A DNA stretch of 64,000 bases from Paenibacillus sp. AN1007 (GTDB lineage: Bacteria > Bacillota > Bacilli > Paenibacillales > Paenibacillaceae), in assembly GCF_040702995.1 (NCBI RefSeq), contig NZ_CP159992.1, forward strand, positions 2,071,501 through 2,135,500. The letters run 5' to 3'. The translations under genes and the position numbers were made by a program. Of this stretch, positions 36,178 through 45,590 are shown in pieces. The notes beneath the pieces were generated by a model. The model saw only the letters and a list, made by a program, of their open reading frames with translations. It had not been told where the DNA came from and did no database searches. Position 1 is the first letter of the stretch; every line of letters starts with the position of its first letter.

Positions 36178-36222
36178 AAAGGACATCCTTTGCGAGTGTA
36201 CTCGTGAACGATGTCTTTTCTT
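36178..36222 (+). terminator. Terminator of thyA-folA
   Basis: AAAGGACATC pairs with GATGTCTTTT, enclosing a second CGAGT/ACTCG stem, and continues into TTCTTGTTT. Confidence 0.75.
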
Positions 36223-36531
36223 GTTTGTATGAGATGGGAATGCAACAGGGGTATACATATAACATGTATGTAACACATGATTTGGATAATACTGCATGAA
36301 ATTGAGGGGATCATTCTAAGCGAAATGGTCAAATAGTCTAAAAGCTGTCGGGATTCAACGTTGTGAAGCTTTAAATTAACCTTGTTTTACGGGTATAGGC
36401 AGCATTTTTACTAAAAACTTTGGTTTTAATGATAATTTATCTAACATTTATGTGACGTTATTTTGGTTTTTATTCGTATCTTTCGTCTGGAAGCAGGCGG
36501 CATGTTGTGATTTAAGACCAAATTTAAGCTA

Positions 36532-36561
36532 TTGACCACACGTTATAGTGAACGATATGAT
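36532..36561 (+). promoter_or_regulatory. Candidate sigmaA promoter of gltD
   Basis: TTGACC (36532-36537), 18 bases, TATGAT (36556-36561), leaving an AT-rich leader of ~190 bases. In 36223-36531 I see no gene and no clear regulatory site. Confidence 0.5.
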
Positions 36562-36755
36562 GTATAAAATACAAATAATTATGCGGATAATCCATTTAAT
36601 ATTCACCGTCGTAAATGCTACTATAATTGAAATATCTTTGAGTAGATTTTGTGTTACAATAGACAAACAAAAACTCAGGTAAAAAGAGTAATCCATTTCA
36701 TATAGAGCCATGCGCATGAAGGGATTAAGACAAGAACGGATGGGGGAAACGTAAG

Positions 36756-38243
36756 ATGTCTACACCTACTGGATTTATGGAATATAAGCGGCAGCTCCCT
36801 GCCGATCGAGAGCCGGCGGAGCGCATCAAGGATTGGGAAGAGTTTCATAAACATATGGCTGAGGAAGAGCTCAGAACACAAGGTGCACGATGTATGGATT
36901 GCGGTACCCCTTATTGCCATACAGGAATAGATATGACTGGTGGTACGTCAGGCTGCCCGGTTCATAACCTGATTCCGGAATGGAATAATCTCGTCTATCG
37001 CGGTTTGTGGAAGGAAGCGCTGGAGCGCCTTCACAAAACGAATAACTTCCCGGAGTTCACAGGCCGCATCTGTCCAGCGCCTTGTGAAGGATCATGTACC
37101 GTAGGGCTTATTGGTCAGCCTGTAACGATCAAAACGATTGAGGAAGCGATTATTGAAAAAGGATTCGAAGAAGGCTGGGTAGTTCCGCAGCCACCGGAGA
37201 AACGCACAGGCAGACGTGTAGCTGTAGTTGGTTCAGGTCCGGCGGGACTTGCAGCAGCAGCTCAATTGAACAAAGCAGGACATACGGTAACGGTGTATGA
37301 ACGCTCTGATCGCGTCGGCGGATTGCTGATGTACGGAATTCCAACGATGAAGCTGGATAAAAAAGTGGTGCAGCGCCGTGTAGATCTGCTGGAAGCCGAA
37401 GGTATCCAGTTTATTACGAATACAGAGATCGGAAAAGATATCCCGGCTCAGCAGCTTGTTGACGAATATGATGCTGTTGTTCTGTGCGGCGGCGCAACTA
37501 AACCGCGTGAGTTCAACATTGAAGGTGCAGATCTGAACGGGGTGCACTATGCAATGGATTTTCTGAATGGAAGTATCAAAAGTTATCTGGACTCCAACCT
37601 GGAGGATGGAAACTATATTTCTGCGCAGAATAAAGATGTAATCGTAATCGGGGGCGGAGACACGGGTTCTGACTGTGTTGCGACGTCGCTGCGCCACGGC
37701 TGCCGTACGATTACGCAATTCGGTACCCATACTCAAGCGCCGCTGGAACGTGACCGTATTAATAACCCTTGGCCGCAATTCCCGAACGTATATACACTGG
37801 ATTATGCACAAGAAGAAGCCAAAGCATTGTTTGGTCAAGATCCGCGTGAATTTTCCATTATGACGACCAAATTTGTGGGTGATGACGAGGGCAATCTCAA
37901 AGAACTGCATACGATTCAGATCGAGCGTATTGTAGATGAGACAGGCCGCAAAATTTATCAGCCAATCCCGGGTACTGAGCGAGTATTCCCTGCTCAGATG
38001 GCGATGATTGCGATTGGTTTCGACGGACCGGAGCAAACGCTGGTTGAGCAGCTGGGACTTGAAACAGATCGCCGCACAAACGTGAAAGCACGTTATGGCA
38101 AATATAACACGAACGTGGATAAAGTATTTGCCGCAGGTGATATGCGTCGTGGTCAAAGTCTGGTCGTATGGGCTATCAATGAAGGCCGCGAAGCCGCTCG
38201 TGAAGTGGATAAATATTTGATGGGTGCAACAGTTCTGGCTTAG
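36756..38243 (+). CDS. gltD: Glutamate synthase small subunit (NADPH) or GltD-like oxidoreductase
   Basis: A 495-residue flavoprotein: an N-terminal Cys-rich iron-sulfur region (ARCMDCGTPYCH, GCPVHN, GRICPAPCEGSC), an FAD motif (VGSGPAGLAAAAQL) and an NADPH motif (IGGGDTGSDC). It feeds electrons to the large subunit GltB for glutamate synthesis. No gltB is adjacent: the gene has its own promoter region upstream and a terminator downstream, so the large subunit must be elsewhere or the protein works alone. ATG 36756 follows GGGGGAAACG. Confidence 0.93.
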   Translation: MSTPTGFMEYKRQLPADREPAERIKDWEEFHKHMAEEELRTQGARCMDCGTPYCHTGIDMTGGTSGCPVHNLIPEWNNLVYRGLWKEALERLHKTNNFPEFTGRICPAPCEGSCTVGLIGQPVTIKTIEEAIIEKGFEEGWVVPQPPEKRTGRRVAVVGSGPAGLAAAAQLNKAGHTVTVYERSDRVGGLLMYGIPTMKLDKKVVQRRVDLLEAEGIQFITNTEIGKDIPAQQLVDEYDAVVLCGGATKPREFNIEGADLNGVHYAMDFLNGSIKSYLDSNLEDGNYISAQNKDVIVIGGGDTGSDCVATSLRHGCRTITQFGTHTQAPLERDRINNPWPQFPNVYTLDYAQEEAKALFGQDPREFSIMTTKFVGDDEGNLKELHTIQIERIVDETGRKIYQPIPGTERVFPAQMAMIAIGFDGPEQTLVEQLGLETDRRTNVKARYGKYNTNVDKVFAAGDMRRGQSLVVWAINEGREAAREVDKYLMGATVLA

Positions 38244-38336
38244 GCCTATTGAACGAATGATGCAGCCCAACGTATTCTCTACTGCCATTATTTTGTTTAT
38301 ATGATGAAATGTTAACTCCATAAATAAAGTGAACTG

Positions 38337-38366
38337 ATAACCCTCACAGATGTGAGGGTTATTTGC
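38337..38366 (+). terminator. Terminator of gltD
   Basis: ATAACCCTCAC pairs with GTGAGGGTTAT around a short AGAT loop, followed by TTTG; a longer T-run comes 10 bases later. Confidence 0.75.
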
Positions 38367-38440
38367 TGTGCTTTTTTCAAAATGAATCACGTTAACACTC
38401 TTAAAGTGTTCCATTATATGTGAAATTGTGATTGAAAGCA

Positions 38441-38469
38441 TTGCTTTTTATACGATAAAGACTTATTAT
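38441..38469 (+). promoter_or_regulatory. SigmaA promoter of fur
   Basis: TTGCTT (38441-38446), 17 bases, TATTAT (38464-38469). The predicted start lies inside the PerR box. The leader to the fur ATG is ~145 bases and otherwise featureless. Confidence 0.6.
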
Positions 38470-38473
38470 TAGA

Positions 38474-38488
38474 TTATAATTATTATAA
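38474..38488. promoter_or_regulatory. Perfect PerR box in the fur promoter
   Basis: TTATAATTATTATAA is an exact 7-1-7 inverted repeat identical to the B. subtilis PerR consensus TTATAATnATTATAA, and differs from the Fur consensus (TGATAATnATTATCA) at the diagnostic second and fourteenth positions. It covers the predicted transcription start of fur. Confidence 0.85.
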
Positions 38489-38620
38489 ATAAGAAGAAGT
38501 AATGATATCGACGCAAATCGAACTTTAATACAAAACGGAGTAATGAATACGATCTGAGTATATTAATGAAGATACGTTTAAGTAAAGATAAGTATGAAAT
38601 TTTAACGGAGGTGCACCCGC

Positions 38621-39112
38621 ATGGCAGGTAACCGGGACAAGTCCATTTCAGAGCAAATTCAACAAATAAAAAACCAATTGGTTGATAAAGGATATAAGTT
38701 AACCCAGCAGCGTGAAGTAACAGTACGTGTGCTGCTTGAGCATGAGAAAGATCATTTCAGCGCGGAAGAAGTATTTTTGCTGGTCAAAGAAAAATTTCCG
38801 GAAATTGGACTGGCAACCGTATATCGTACGTTGGAACTGTTAAGTGATCTTCAAGTGGTTGAGAAAATCAACTTTGGTGATGGAGCTGCTCGCTTTGATC
38901 TGCGGAGCACCGACGGCTCCCATCACCATCACCACTTGATCTGCACGGAATGCGGAAGCGTAGAAGAGATTATGGAAGACGGGCTGCTCCGTTTGGAACA
39001 GCAGGTACTGCGTCAGTACGGATTTGCTGTTACCGATCACCGGCTTGATTTTCAAGGTGTATGCAGAGAATGCAGAGCAAAACAGCAGCTGGATGAGCAG
39101 GCCGTTGGTTAA
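38621..39112 (+). CDS. fur: Ferric uptake regulator Fur
   Basis: A 163-residue metalloregulator. The winged helix KLTQQREVTVRVLLEH...LATVYRTLELL is followed by GDGAARFDL, an unusual five-His run (SHHHHHLI), and two CxxC zinc motifs (CTECG, CREC). The helix is much closer to B. subtilis Fur than to PerR or Zur. With iron it represses uptake genes. It is monocistronic, with a PerR box over its promoter and a terminator downstream. ATG 38621 follows ACGGAGGTG. Confidence 0.93.
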   Translation: MAGNRDKSISEQIQQIKNQLVDKGYKLTQQREVTVRVLLEHEKDHFSAEEVFLLVKEKFPEIGLATVYRTLELLSDLQVVEKINFGDGAARFDLRSTDGSHHHHHLICTECGSVEEIMEDGLLRLEQQVLRQYGFAVTDHRLDFQGVCRECRAKQQLDEQAVG

Positions 39113-39170
39113 TTCAAGCCGGGTAGGTGCTCTTGAATCCAAAATCTGATATAATAAGTTTCAGAAGCAA

Positions 39171-39200
39171 GGGGCTTCCGTCGGCGGAAGGCCCCTTTTT
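39171..39200 (+). terminator. Terminator of fur
   Basis: GGGGC-TTCCG pairs with CGGAA-GCCCC (one bulged G) followed by TTTTT. Confidence 0.85.
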
Positions 39201-39238
39201 GCCGTCATACGAGGCGGTGAAGGAGGAGAGATGGACGG

Positions 39239-41539
39239 ATGAAGACACTGGTTATCGCGGAGAAACCCGACATGGGTAGAACCATTGCCGCCGTCATAGA
39301 ACCAAAAGCCAAAAATAATCGCACGTATTTGGAGGGTGAGCATTATATTATCACCTGGGCGATTGGGCATTTGCTTGGATTGGCTGAACCGGATGCCTAT
39401 GATTCGAAATACAAGCGGTGGAACATTGCGGACCTGCCGATTATCCCGGATCAGTTCAAAATCGTACCGAATCCGCGGACCAAAGACCAACTCAAAATCA
39501 TTGGAGATTTAGCGAAGCGGGCTTCGGCGATTGTTAACGCTTGTGATGCCGGGCGGGAGGGGCAGTATATTTTTGCCCTTATACAGCAGCAGTTAAAACT
39601 GCGTCAGCCTGTAAAACGCCTGTGGATATCCGATCTGACGGCAGAGAGTATTCGGCGCGGGTTCGATGGACTTAAAGATGCTGCCGAATTCGAGAATCTG
39701 ACGCATGCTGCCCGTGCACGAAGTGAGGCGGATTGGCTGATTGGCATGAATGCATCCCGGGCGTTTACAACAAGACACAATGCGCTTTTGTCAGTGGGCC
39801 GTGTGCAGACACCTGTACTGGCGCTAATTTATGATCGCGAGATGGAGATCGAGGCTTTTCAGTCCCAAACGTTCTATGAAGTCGCGGCCTGGTTCAGGCA
39901 GGAAGGTGTAGAATACCGCGGGGTGCGTCAGGGGGACAAACTCACGGATGCAGAAGCAGCCGAAGCGATTGCATCAAGTGTAAAGGGGAAGACAGGGCAG
40001 ATTATCAAATATGAAGCCAAACAAACGAAAGACTATCCCTACAGGCTGTATGATCTCACTCTTCTACAGCGTGAGGCGAATGCAAAGTACGGTTACGGAG
40101 CTAAAAAAACGTTGGACATCGCGCAGGCTTTATATGAAAAACATAAAGTAATCTCTTACCCGCGTACCAATTCCAACTATGTAACCGAACAGAACATCGA
40201 AGGTATGCACAAAACGCTGAACTTACTCAAAAATGGAACGTACAGCGAGCTTGCTTTGGGAGCCAAACCAGAACTGGTGCATAAAAACAATAAAGGGGTA
40301 TGCAATCCGAGCAGGGTAGAGGATCACCACGCGATCCTGCCCACTCTGAAACGGCCAGGCACACTATCCAAGGATGAGCAGAACATCTACGATTTGATTG
40401 TGCGGCGTTTCTTGTCCCATTTCTATCCTCCGGCTGAATACAAGCAGCATACGGTGTTGACGGAAGTTGAAAAACACCAGTTCAAAACGTCCGTTAAGGA
40501 ATTGTTATCGATCGGTTGGAAAGTGGTGCTGGGTGCAAATGAGACGGAGCAGAGCGCTTCGGGCAGGAAAAAAAGCAAGAAAAACAACAATGAAGAAGAG
40601 GATGCGGAGGAATGGACAGACAAAGCATTTGCTGTTCAGCCAGACCTGCCTGTTCAATGTACGAAGAGTGAGTTCAAAGAGAAAGCAACCCAGCCTCCGA
40701 AGAGTTACACCGAAGGAACGCTTCTCAAGGCAATGGAGAGCGCAGGGAAGCAGATTGAGAATGAAGAGCTTCGTGATGCGATGAAAGACAGCGGACTAGG
40801 AACACCGGCTACACGCGCAGCTACGATTGAACGTCTCAAAAACGTAGGTTATATCACTATGCAGGGCAAGAAAATGCAATTGACACTCAAAGGCCGAACA
40901 GCGATTGAACTCATTCGTCGTGCTGGAGTAGACCTGCTGACTTCGCCTGAGATGACCGGGCAGTGGGAACGCAGATTATATCAAATTTCCAAAGGTGAAG
41001 CTGGACAGGACAAGTTCATGGAAAACGTCAAGAAATTCACGCTGTCTATTATTGAAAAGGTTCGTGTGCAGGCTCCTGCTGCTGCCGACGCTTTTGGTGA
41101 AGACGCACGGGGAGGCAAAGGTAGAGGGAAAGGCAGAGCGGCCCGCAGCCAAGCAGGCAGTTCTCCTGCCGGTGGTACCAGAACGACCAAGCCATCCGCT
41201 GCAAATGCAGACTCCGGTAAACGTACAACAGCTGAAGCAAATACACGTTCCGGAGCGCGTGAAGTTCTGGCTTCATGTCCTTCACCTGGCTGTAGTGGGC
41301 ATATTATCGAAGGCAAGAAGGGATATGGCTGCTCCCGTTTCAAAGAAGGTTGTGCTTTCGTGGTCTGGAAAGAATATGCTGGCAAAAAAATAACAAGCAC
41401 TATGCTGAAATCTTTGATTGAGAAGGGCAGTACGCAGGTTCTCTCGTTCAAACGCAAGGATGGAAGTACGGTGAAAGCACGTATTATTTTGAAGGATGCT
41501 GTCACAGGGCAGTTATCCGGCGAGAAACAGGAAGCTTGA
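39239..41539 (+). CDS. topB: DNA topoisomerase III
   Basis: A 766-residue type IA topoisomerase: TOPRIM start LVIAEKPDMGRTIA with the NACDAGREGQ acidic motif, and the catalytic Tyr in ISYPRTNSNYV. Residues ~440-465 carry a Lys/Glu-rich insertion (GRKKSKKNNNEEEDAEE), and the C-terminus has an Ala/Gly/Arg-rich linker and a Cys-bearing repeat (CPSPGCSGHI...CSRFKEGC) that may bind zinc or DNA. Topo III decatenates and resolves recombination intermediates. ATG 39239 follows AAGGAGGAG. Confidence 0.94.
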   Translation: MKTLVIAEKPDMGRTIAAVIEPKAKNNRTYLEGEHYIITWAIGHLLGLAEPDAYDSKYKRWNIADLPIIPDQFKIVPNPRTKDQLKIIGDLAKRASAIVNACDAGREGQYIFALIQQQLKLRQPVKRLWISDLTAESIRRGFDGLKDAAEFENLTHAARARSEADWLIGMNASRAFTTRHNALLSVGRVQTPVLALIYDREMEIEAFQSQTFYEVAAWFRQEGVEYRGVRQGDKLTDAEAAEAIASSVKGKTGQIIKYEAKQTKDYPYRLYDLTLLQREANAKYGYGAKKTLDIAQALYEKHKVISYPRTNSNYVTEQNIEGMHKTLNLLKNGTYSELALGAKPELVHKNNKGVCNPSRVEDHHAILPTLKRPGTLSKDEQNIYDLIVRRFLSHFYPPAEYKQHTVLTEVEKHQFKTSVKELLSIGWKVVLGANETEQSASGRKKSKKNNNEEEDAEEWTDKAFAVQPDLPVQCTKSEFKEKATQPPKSYTEGTLLKAMESAGKQIENEELRDAMKDSGLGTPATRAATIERLKNVGYITMQGKKMQLTLKGRTAIELIRRAGVDLLTSPEMTGQWERRLYQISKGEAGQDKFMENVKKFTLSIIEKVRVQAPAAADAFGEDARGGKGRGKGRAARSQAGSSPAGGTRTTKPSAANADSGKRTTAEANTRSGAREVLASCPSPGCSGHIIEGKKGYGCSRFKEGCAFVVWKEYAGKKITSTMLKSLIEKGSTQVLSFKRKDGSTVKARIILKDAVTGQLSGEKQEA

Positions 41540-41556
41540 TTCCAAGCTGTATAAAA

Positions 41557-41628
41557 AAAGAAACCCTTGTCTCAGGTGAAATGTCCCTTACTTCAGGCAC
41601 ATTTTACAGGAGAGTGGGTTTCTTTATT
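41557..41628. terminator. Bidirectional terminator between topB and the HAD gene
   Basis: AAAGAAACCC pairs with GGGTTTCTTT over a long loop that itself contains AAATGT/ACATTT; A- and T-rich flanks suit both strands. Confidence 0.65.
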
Positions 41629-41642
41629 ATAGGAGAACTCTT

Positions 41643-42404
41643 TTAACCGAGGGTTCTTTTTTGCTTTAGCTGTAGATCCTCATGGATGACTTTGGGGACC
41701 TCTTCCAGAGCTGTGATCGTATACATCGAGGTTTCCGGGTTCGGCTGCAGCTCAACAATGTTATACTGCCACTCATTCGGCTGTTTAATATAAATGCTGT
41801 GAATGCCTGCGTTCACGGCAGGCATAATGTCTGTGCGAAGAGAATTGCCAATCATCCATGTTGCACGCCGCTCAAACGGTCCTTTGGACAGGATGCCTTC
41901 CAATGCTTGTATGTTTTTGTGCTGTCGTATATAGATTCGGTCGTCAAAATAGATCGACAGTTTCATTTGATCAATTTTTCGCTGCTGGATGACCGTTTCC
42001 CCGCCAGTATACAAATAGAGAGCGTGCCCGGCGGACTTCAGCTCCTCCAAAGTCTCGACCATATGCGGGTAAGGTTCAACTTCCTGGGTGTAAACACTCA
42101 TACCCAGTTTGCTCAAGTACGTCTCTTCTTCAGCAGATGTTGCTCGGTTATACTTTTTTGAGAAATATCGATACGTATCAATGAGGGATTGCGGGAAATG
42201 ATGACTCGCAAAACCCACTTTGTTCACGCCGGTAACATCTATTTCGAGCTGTTTCTCCCGGATCTGCTGTGTGGTCAGAGCATGTCCATCGAACCACTGC
42301 TGCATGTTCTCAAAAAATTCTCCCAGCACCAGATTGAAGTATTTGTTGCAGTACACAAGTGTATCATCGAGATCAAATAAAATATGCTGTTTGGTTAAAG
42401 CCAT
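41643..42404 (-). CDS. HAD-superfamily hydrolase
   Basis: A 253-residue HAD protein: DLDDTLVY (nucleophile), LYTGGE (motif II), Lys before a late IGNSLRTDI (motif IV), with a helical cap between. The mismatch in the motif IV acid cluster is small and activity is plausible. The substrate is unknown. It lies 52 bases downstream of the ArsR-like gene on the same strand and is probably co-transcribed with it. ATG 42404. Confidence 0.85.
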   Translation of the reverse strand: MALTKQHILFDLDDTLVYCNKYFNLVLGEFFENMQQWFDGHALTTQQIREKQLEIDVTGVNKVGFASHHFPQSLIDTYRYFSKKYNRATSAEEETYLSKLGMSVYTQEVEPYPHMVETLEELKSAGHALYLYTGGETVIQQRKIDQMKLSIYFDDRIYIRQHKNIQALEGILSKGPFERRATWMIGNSLRTDIMPAVNAGIHSIYIKQPNEWQYNIVELQPNPETSMYTITALEEVPKVIHEDLQLKQKRTLG

Positions 42405-42456
42405 CGTTCGCTCACTCCTTGCTGCGCTTACTGCAGGTCATTCACTATCACATCAC

Positions 42457-43377
42457 TTAGATGCGAATGTAGGATTCCAGAAACATGTTCAATTCAGATA
42501 CGCCATCCGGCCGAATGCTGTATTTTTCTTTGCGGTTGCTTCCCAGTAGATGGGTTCGCAGCAGACCAGCAATGCGAAGGGCCATGACTTGATCCTTCAC
42601 AGGATCTTCCTCTTTGCCAAGCTCTTCACACATCTCCGCGAGAGATTTTGGTTCATCCGATACATATCTTAACAAACGAAGTCTTTCGGGATCAGCCAAA
42701 GCATGTGTGAACCTCAGCAAACACGTTGGCGGCTCATCTTCGCTCTCTTCAGGCGCATCTACAGGATACTGCATAATCATCATGCCCTCATAAAAACAGT
42801 ACATGTTAATTGGACGGTTATGCACGGTCGGAAATAATATGACTTCGTTCAAACCTGGCATCGGTTCAACGATTACACCTGCAGTCGCATATTCAATTAA
42901 CAGTTCAGAACCCATCTTTTCAAGCAGAATGCGCTTTTCTTCAGCGTCTTCTTCAAGCCATACGCGGTGATCCTCGCTAATTGTCTGGCAGTAGTGCTGA
43001 TCCCATAGTCGCAGTAATGGGACGTAGCTGTTCCGAATGCGCGTTGATTCTTCTATAGTAAGTTCAGGCATTAACGGAGATATGCGCGCAAACAGTTCAT
43101 CAGGTGATAGCCCTGCGAGCATGTCCAAAAAATCCTGGTTCTCTGAAGTTGTATTCTGATAGGCTGCCCAGGCAAACAGGACATCAAAGTCGTCAAAAGG
43201 CCAAGCCGCGGCCGGTGCAAGCGCAGCTCGCACGTTGGAACTTAGCTTGCCTTCAACGTCCAGAATCCATTCAGGACCAATGTCCAAATGCTGAATCCAC
43301 TTTTTCGTTACATAGACCAGAAAGCTGTTTAGCATCTCATATATCGGTGAGACATCAATTTTAACGTGATAAGTCAT
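42457..43377 (-). CDS. ArsR-like winged-helix regulator with DUF5937-type N-terminal region
   Basis: A 306-residue protein. The last ~90 residues form a winged helix (FTHALADPERLRLLRYVSDEPKSLAEMCEELG, then VKDQVMALRIAGLLRTH); the first ~200 resemble the DUF5937 region found in large ArsR-family proteins. No Cys-based metal site is visible, so a metal sensor role is unlikely. ATG 43377 follows GGGAGGA at 12 bases; the longer frame (GTG 43401) covers that site. It is divergent from the MFS transporter gene, a common regulator-target layout. Confidence 0.75.
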   Translation of the reverse strand: MTYHVKIDVSPIYEMLNSFLVYVTKKWIQHLDIGPEWILDVEGKLSSNVRAALAPAAAWPFDDFDVLFAWAAYQNTTSENQDFLDMLAGLSPDELFARISPLMPELTIEESTRIRNSYVPLLRLWDQHYCQTISEDHRVWLEEDAEEKRILLEKMGSELLIEYATAGVIVEPMPGLNEVILFPTVHNRPINMYCFYEGMMIMQYPVDAPEESEDEPPTCLLRFTHALADPERLRLLRYVSDEPKSLAEMCEELGKEEDPVKDQVMALRIAGLLRTHLLGSNRKEKYSIRPDGVSELNMFLESYIRI

Positions 43378-43438
43378 AATGATGCAGAATCCTCCCGTCA
43401 CATCTAGATATACACAGCGACTTATGTACTATTATGGC

Positions 43439-43467
43439 TTGTTTTACCGGGCGTTGTCCACTATAAT
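43439..43467 (+). promoter_or_regulatory. SigmaA promoter of the MFS gene
   Basis: TTGTTT (43439-43444), 17 bases, TATAAT (43462-43467), giving a ~115-base leader. Confidence 0.6.
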
Positions 43468-43535
43468 GTTCAAGTCCGGGGCTGTGCCGCGGTTCAATGG
43501 TGCAAGGATACACCTATATAAATGACAGACTAAAG

Positions 43536-43557
43536 ATCGTCAGTGATGGCGATTTTT
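43536..43557 (+). terminator. Terminator-like hairpin in the MFS leader
   Basis: ATCGTCA pairs with TGGCGAT (one G-T pair) around a GTGA tetraloop, followed by TTTT. It lies between the promoter and the ribosome site, so it could attenuate. Confidence 0.45.
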
Positions 43558-43590
43558 CTTTGTTTGCGCTTTCAGGAGGAATGAAATACC

Positions 43591-44781
43591 GTGGGATCTG
43601 TATTCAAATTTAAATTATCACCCTCAACCTTAAATTATCTGATTTTAATCACAGTGATCGTGGCAGCGGGGATCAGCCAGGGACTGCTGCTGCCTGTACT
43701 GTCGATTTTTCTGGAGCAGCAGGGTGTTTCTCCCGGATTAAACGGGCTGAATGCAGCTGCGCTCTATATTGGCTCGTTTGCGATGACGCTGGCGGCAGAG
43801 CGTTTGCTGGGACTGCTGGGGTTTAAAAAGCTGATTGTCGGCGGACTGATTCTCGTTATGCTTCCCTTGATTCTGTTTCCTTATTTTCCTGACATAAAAA
43901 TCTGGTTTGCGCTGCGGCTAATTGTAGGCATTGGAGACAGTGCATTGCATTATGCTGCCCAGCTGTGGGTACTGCTGGTTACTTCGCCTGAGAAACGAGG
44001 ACGCTACATATCGCTGTACGGCATGTCTTACGGGCTCGGGTTCAGTATCGGACCTCTCGGCATCAAACTGCTCACATATGGTGATGCCGTCCCTTTCATG
44101 GTACTGTTTGCAGGCATGGCGGCTGTGCTTGTTCTGGTGCTGGTGAAACTTCCGGATACCAAGCCAGAAAAGGCAGAACATGGTCAGCTGCCTGAACGGC
44201 GCTTCCGCCGCAGTTTCGCTTGGGCGTGGTATGCACTGATGCCCGCCCTTTTATACGGGTATATGGAAGCAGGCATGAACAGCAATTTTCCGGTTTACGG
44301 GCTTCGAATCGGATATAATGCAGATCAGATTGCTTCACTGCTTCCTTTTATAGGGATCGGAGGATTGTTCCTTCAGCTTCCGCTTGGCATGTTAAGTGAC
44401 CGATATGGCCGAAAAAAAATTCTCATGACAGCCGGGATTGGAGGAGGTCTTGCCTTTATGCTGGTTCCCTTCGCGGGAACAAATTTTGGGCTGACACTTG
44501 TGCTGCTGCTCGCTGCGGGTGGCCTTGTTGGCTCCTTCTTCTCACTTGGGCTGGCTTATGCTGCAGATATTTTACCGAAAGTACTGCTGCCTGCAGCGAA
44601 TGTGGTTGCTTCCTTTCATTTTACAATCGGAAGCATTATCGCACCCAATCTTGGGGGACAGTTAATCAACTGGGTGTCACCCGGAAGCATGTTTACGATG
44701 CTGGGCTGCATGTATTTTATTTTTGGCATCACAGGTGTATTATTTCGGCGTAAACGGGAAGCGGAATTTGTGTTAAAATAG
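43591..44781 (+). CDS. MFS transporter
   Basis: A 396-residue major facilitator with about 12 membrane segments. The loop-2 type motif appears in the second half as GMLSDRYGRKK, and the first half has a long segment GIGDSALHYAAQLW. The fold resembles drug or sugar efflux MFS pumps; the substrate is unknown. Start GTG 43591 is 10 bases after AGGAGGA. The ArsR-like regulator is divergent, suggesting it may control this pump. Confidence 0.88.
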   Translation: MGSVFKFKLSPSTLNYLILITVIVAAGISQGLLLPVLSIFLEQQGVSPGLNGLNAAALYIGSFAMTLAAERLLGLLGFKKLIVGGLILVMLPLILFPYFPDIKIWFALRLIVGIGDSALHYAAQLWVLLVTSPEKRGRYISLYGMSYGLGFSIGPLGIKLLTYGDAVPFMVLFAGMAAVLVLVLVKLPDTKPEKAEHGQLPERRFRRSFAWAWYALMPALLYGYMEAGMNSNFPVYGLRIGYNADQIASLLPFIGIGGLFLQLPLGMLSDRYGRKKILMTAGIGGGLAFMLVPFAGTNFGLTLVLLLAAGGLVGSFFSLGLAYAADILPKVLLPAANVVASFHFTIGSIIAPNLGGQLINWVSPGSMFTMLGCMYFIFGITGVLFRRKREAEFVLK

Positions 44782-44864
44782 AAGCTGGTGTTCGCATGGA
44801 AATTGATGTCCATTTCCGAGTACACTAGTAGTAGGGAAAAACATGGACAAGAGGAGACATCGCG

Positions 44865-45590
44865 ATGATCAGAGTGGAGAACTTAAGCAAATCCGTTGGA
44901 GCGGATCGTATTCCGGTTCTGCGTGATATTCGTTTTGATATGCAGCAGGGAGAGATGATTGCGGTTGTCGGCTCCAGCGGGAGCGGTAAGAGCATGCTGC
45001 TGAAATGTTTGGCGTTGAAGGAGAAGTGGGATTCAGGACGGTTTACCGTTGAAGGCACTGATATTTTGAAGGAAGGCTGGTCCGGTAAACAGAAAATCAG
45101 GCGTGAATGGGCATACCTGGAACAGAATCCGCAGCTGTATCCTAGACGCACAGCACTGAAAAATGTGCTTATTGGACGATTTGGCCAGACACCATTATGG
45201 AGAATGGCAACGGGCATGGTACGCTCAGATGATTACATGGGGGCAATGGATCACCTCGAAAGTCTAGGTTTGCTGGATAAGGCTCATCAGCTTGCTGAAA
45301 AAATGAGTGGTGGCGAAAAACAGCGTGTAGCTATCGCAAGAGCACTGGCTCATGGCGCCAAAGTAGTCCTGGCGGACGAACCTGTCATCGGACTGGACCC
45401 TCATACGGCTGATGCTGTTCTGGAAACGCTTCGTAAGTTGTGTGAAGAGGAACGAGCGACGGTGATTGCCGTACTGCCGATTGAACTCGCCGAAAAACAT
45501 GCTTCGCGAATCTGGGGAATCGCGGAAGGCAGTATTGTTTTTGACATAAGAGGACGGAGATTGACGCAGCAGGAAAAAAATTTGATTTGA
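44865..45590 (+). CDS. Orphan PhnC-like ABC ATPase lacking the switch histidine
   Basis: A 241-residue ABC ATPase: Walker A GSSGSGKS, signature MSGGEKQRVAIA, Walker B VVLADEPVIGLDP. PhnC-type proteins have a switch His in a LH motif; here the corresponding segment reads VLPIELAEKHA, with Pro in that place. There is no permease or binding protein nearby. It could still bind ATP but hydrolysis may be impaired. ATG 44865 follows AGAGGAGA. I call the family from the signature and helical region only. Confidence 0.78.
   Translation: MIRVENLSKSVGADRIPVLRDIRFDMQQGEMIAVVGSSGSGKSMLLKCLALKEKWDSGRFTVEGTDILKEGWSGKQKIRREWAYLEQNPQLYPRRTALKNVLIGRFGQTPLWRMATGMVRSDDYMGAMDHLESLGLLDKAHQLAEKMSGGEKQRVAIARALAHGAKVVLADEPVIGLDPHTADAVLETLRKLCEEERATVIAVLPIELAEKHASRIWGIAEGSIVFDIRGRRLTQQEKNLI

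Noticed and set aside
36373..36398. SigmaB-like motif CTTTAA-N16-GGGTAT
   Set aside because: The spacing is too long for sigmaB and the -35 lacks the leading G; no stress gene context.
37233..38441. 402-codon open frame on the minus strand opposite gltD
   Set aside because: It mirrors a certain gene, has no ribosome site or domain, and arises from codon bias.
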